Shown one piece after another: positions 38,020 to 38,125 of a DNA stretch of 38,125 nt. The notes beneath the pieces were generated by a model, which had not been told where the DNA came from, ran no database searches, and saw only the letters and a list, made by a program, of their open reading frames with translations. The stretch covers positions 1 through 38,125 of the forward strand of contig CAMCDO010000002.1 in assembly GCA_945873585.1 (NCBI GenBank), given 5' to 3'. A program made the position numbers and the translations under genes. Position 1 is the stretch's first letter; each line of letters starts with the position of its first letter. The stretch comes from Verrucomicrobia subdivision 6 bacterium (GTDB lineage Bacteria > Verrucomicrobiota > Verrucomicrobiia > Methylacidiphilales > Verrucolacustridaceae).

Positions 38020-38125
38020 TTTTAATTTCTTTCTATTTCAATCTTACACCATTTCAAATTTCCGTAGCGATCTTTAAAAGCGGGCTAGTCATCCGAAGCG
38101 TTCTCCTCGGGCAGTAAAACGAAAC

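Overview
This 38 kb window looks like a Verrucomicrobiota/PVC-type Gram-negative chromosome segment (inference from protein families, not a search). Left edge: three bactofilin-domain genes (one truncated at the window start, one fused to two zinc-ribbon motifs). About 2.1-9.1 kb (- strand): a TPR-like lipoprotein and a run of secreted proteins (a large beta-helix-like surface protein, a PEP-CTERM protein, an Ig-like protein and a verrucomicrobial-type repeat-family protein). About 9.4-12.9 kb (+ strand): a secreted Ig-repeat protein translationally coupled to a paralog of that last protein. About 12.9-24.4 kb: a TonB-dependent receptor, several small outer-membrane beta-barrel paralogs, and a tightly packed operon (barrel - DUF3450-like - long ExbB - ExbD - TonB - TPR), resembling a TonB2-type energy-transduction module. 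Then a Sel1/GspG-like fusion, another barrel paralog, a probably frameshifted nucleotidyltransferase-like gene and tRNA-Lys(CTT). About 27.3-36.5 kb is mostly housekeeping: a DoxX-like protein, aspartate kinase, aconitase, transaldolase, GlmM, diadenylate cyclase CdaA and a purple-acid-phosphatase-like enzyme. Right edge: an unknown membrane protein and a stand-alone Cache-like domain. No CRISPR array, rRNA, integrase or transposase was seen. The best candidate for an undescribed system is the TonB/DUF3450 operon with its neighbouring receptor, barrels and secreted proteins. Several dispersed and tandem short repeats, two of them in signal-peptide coding regions, are also worth checking.
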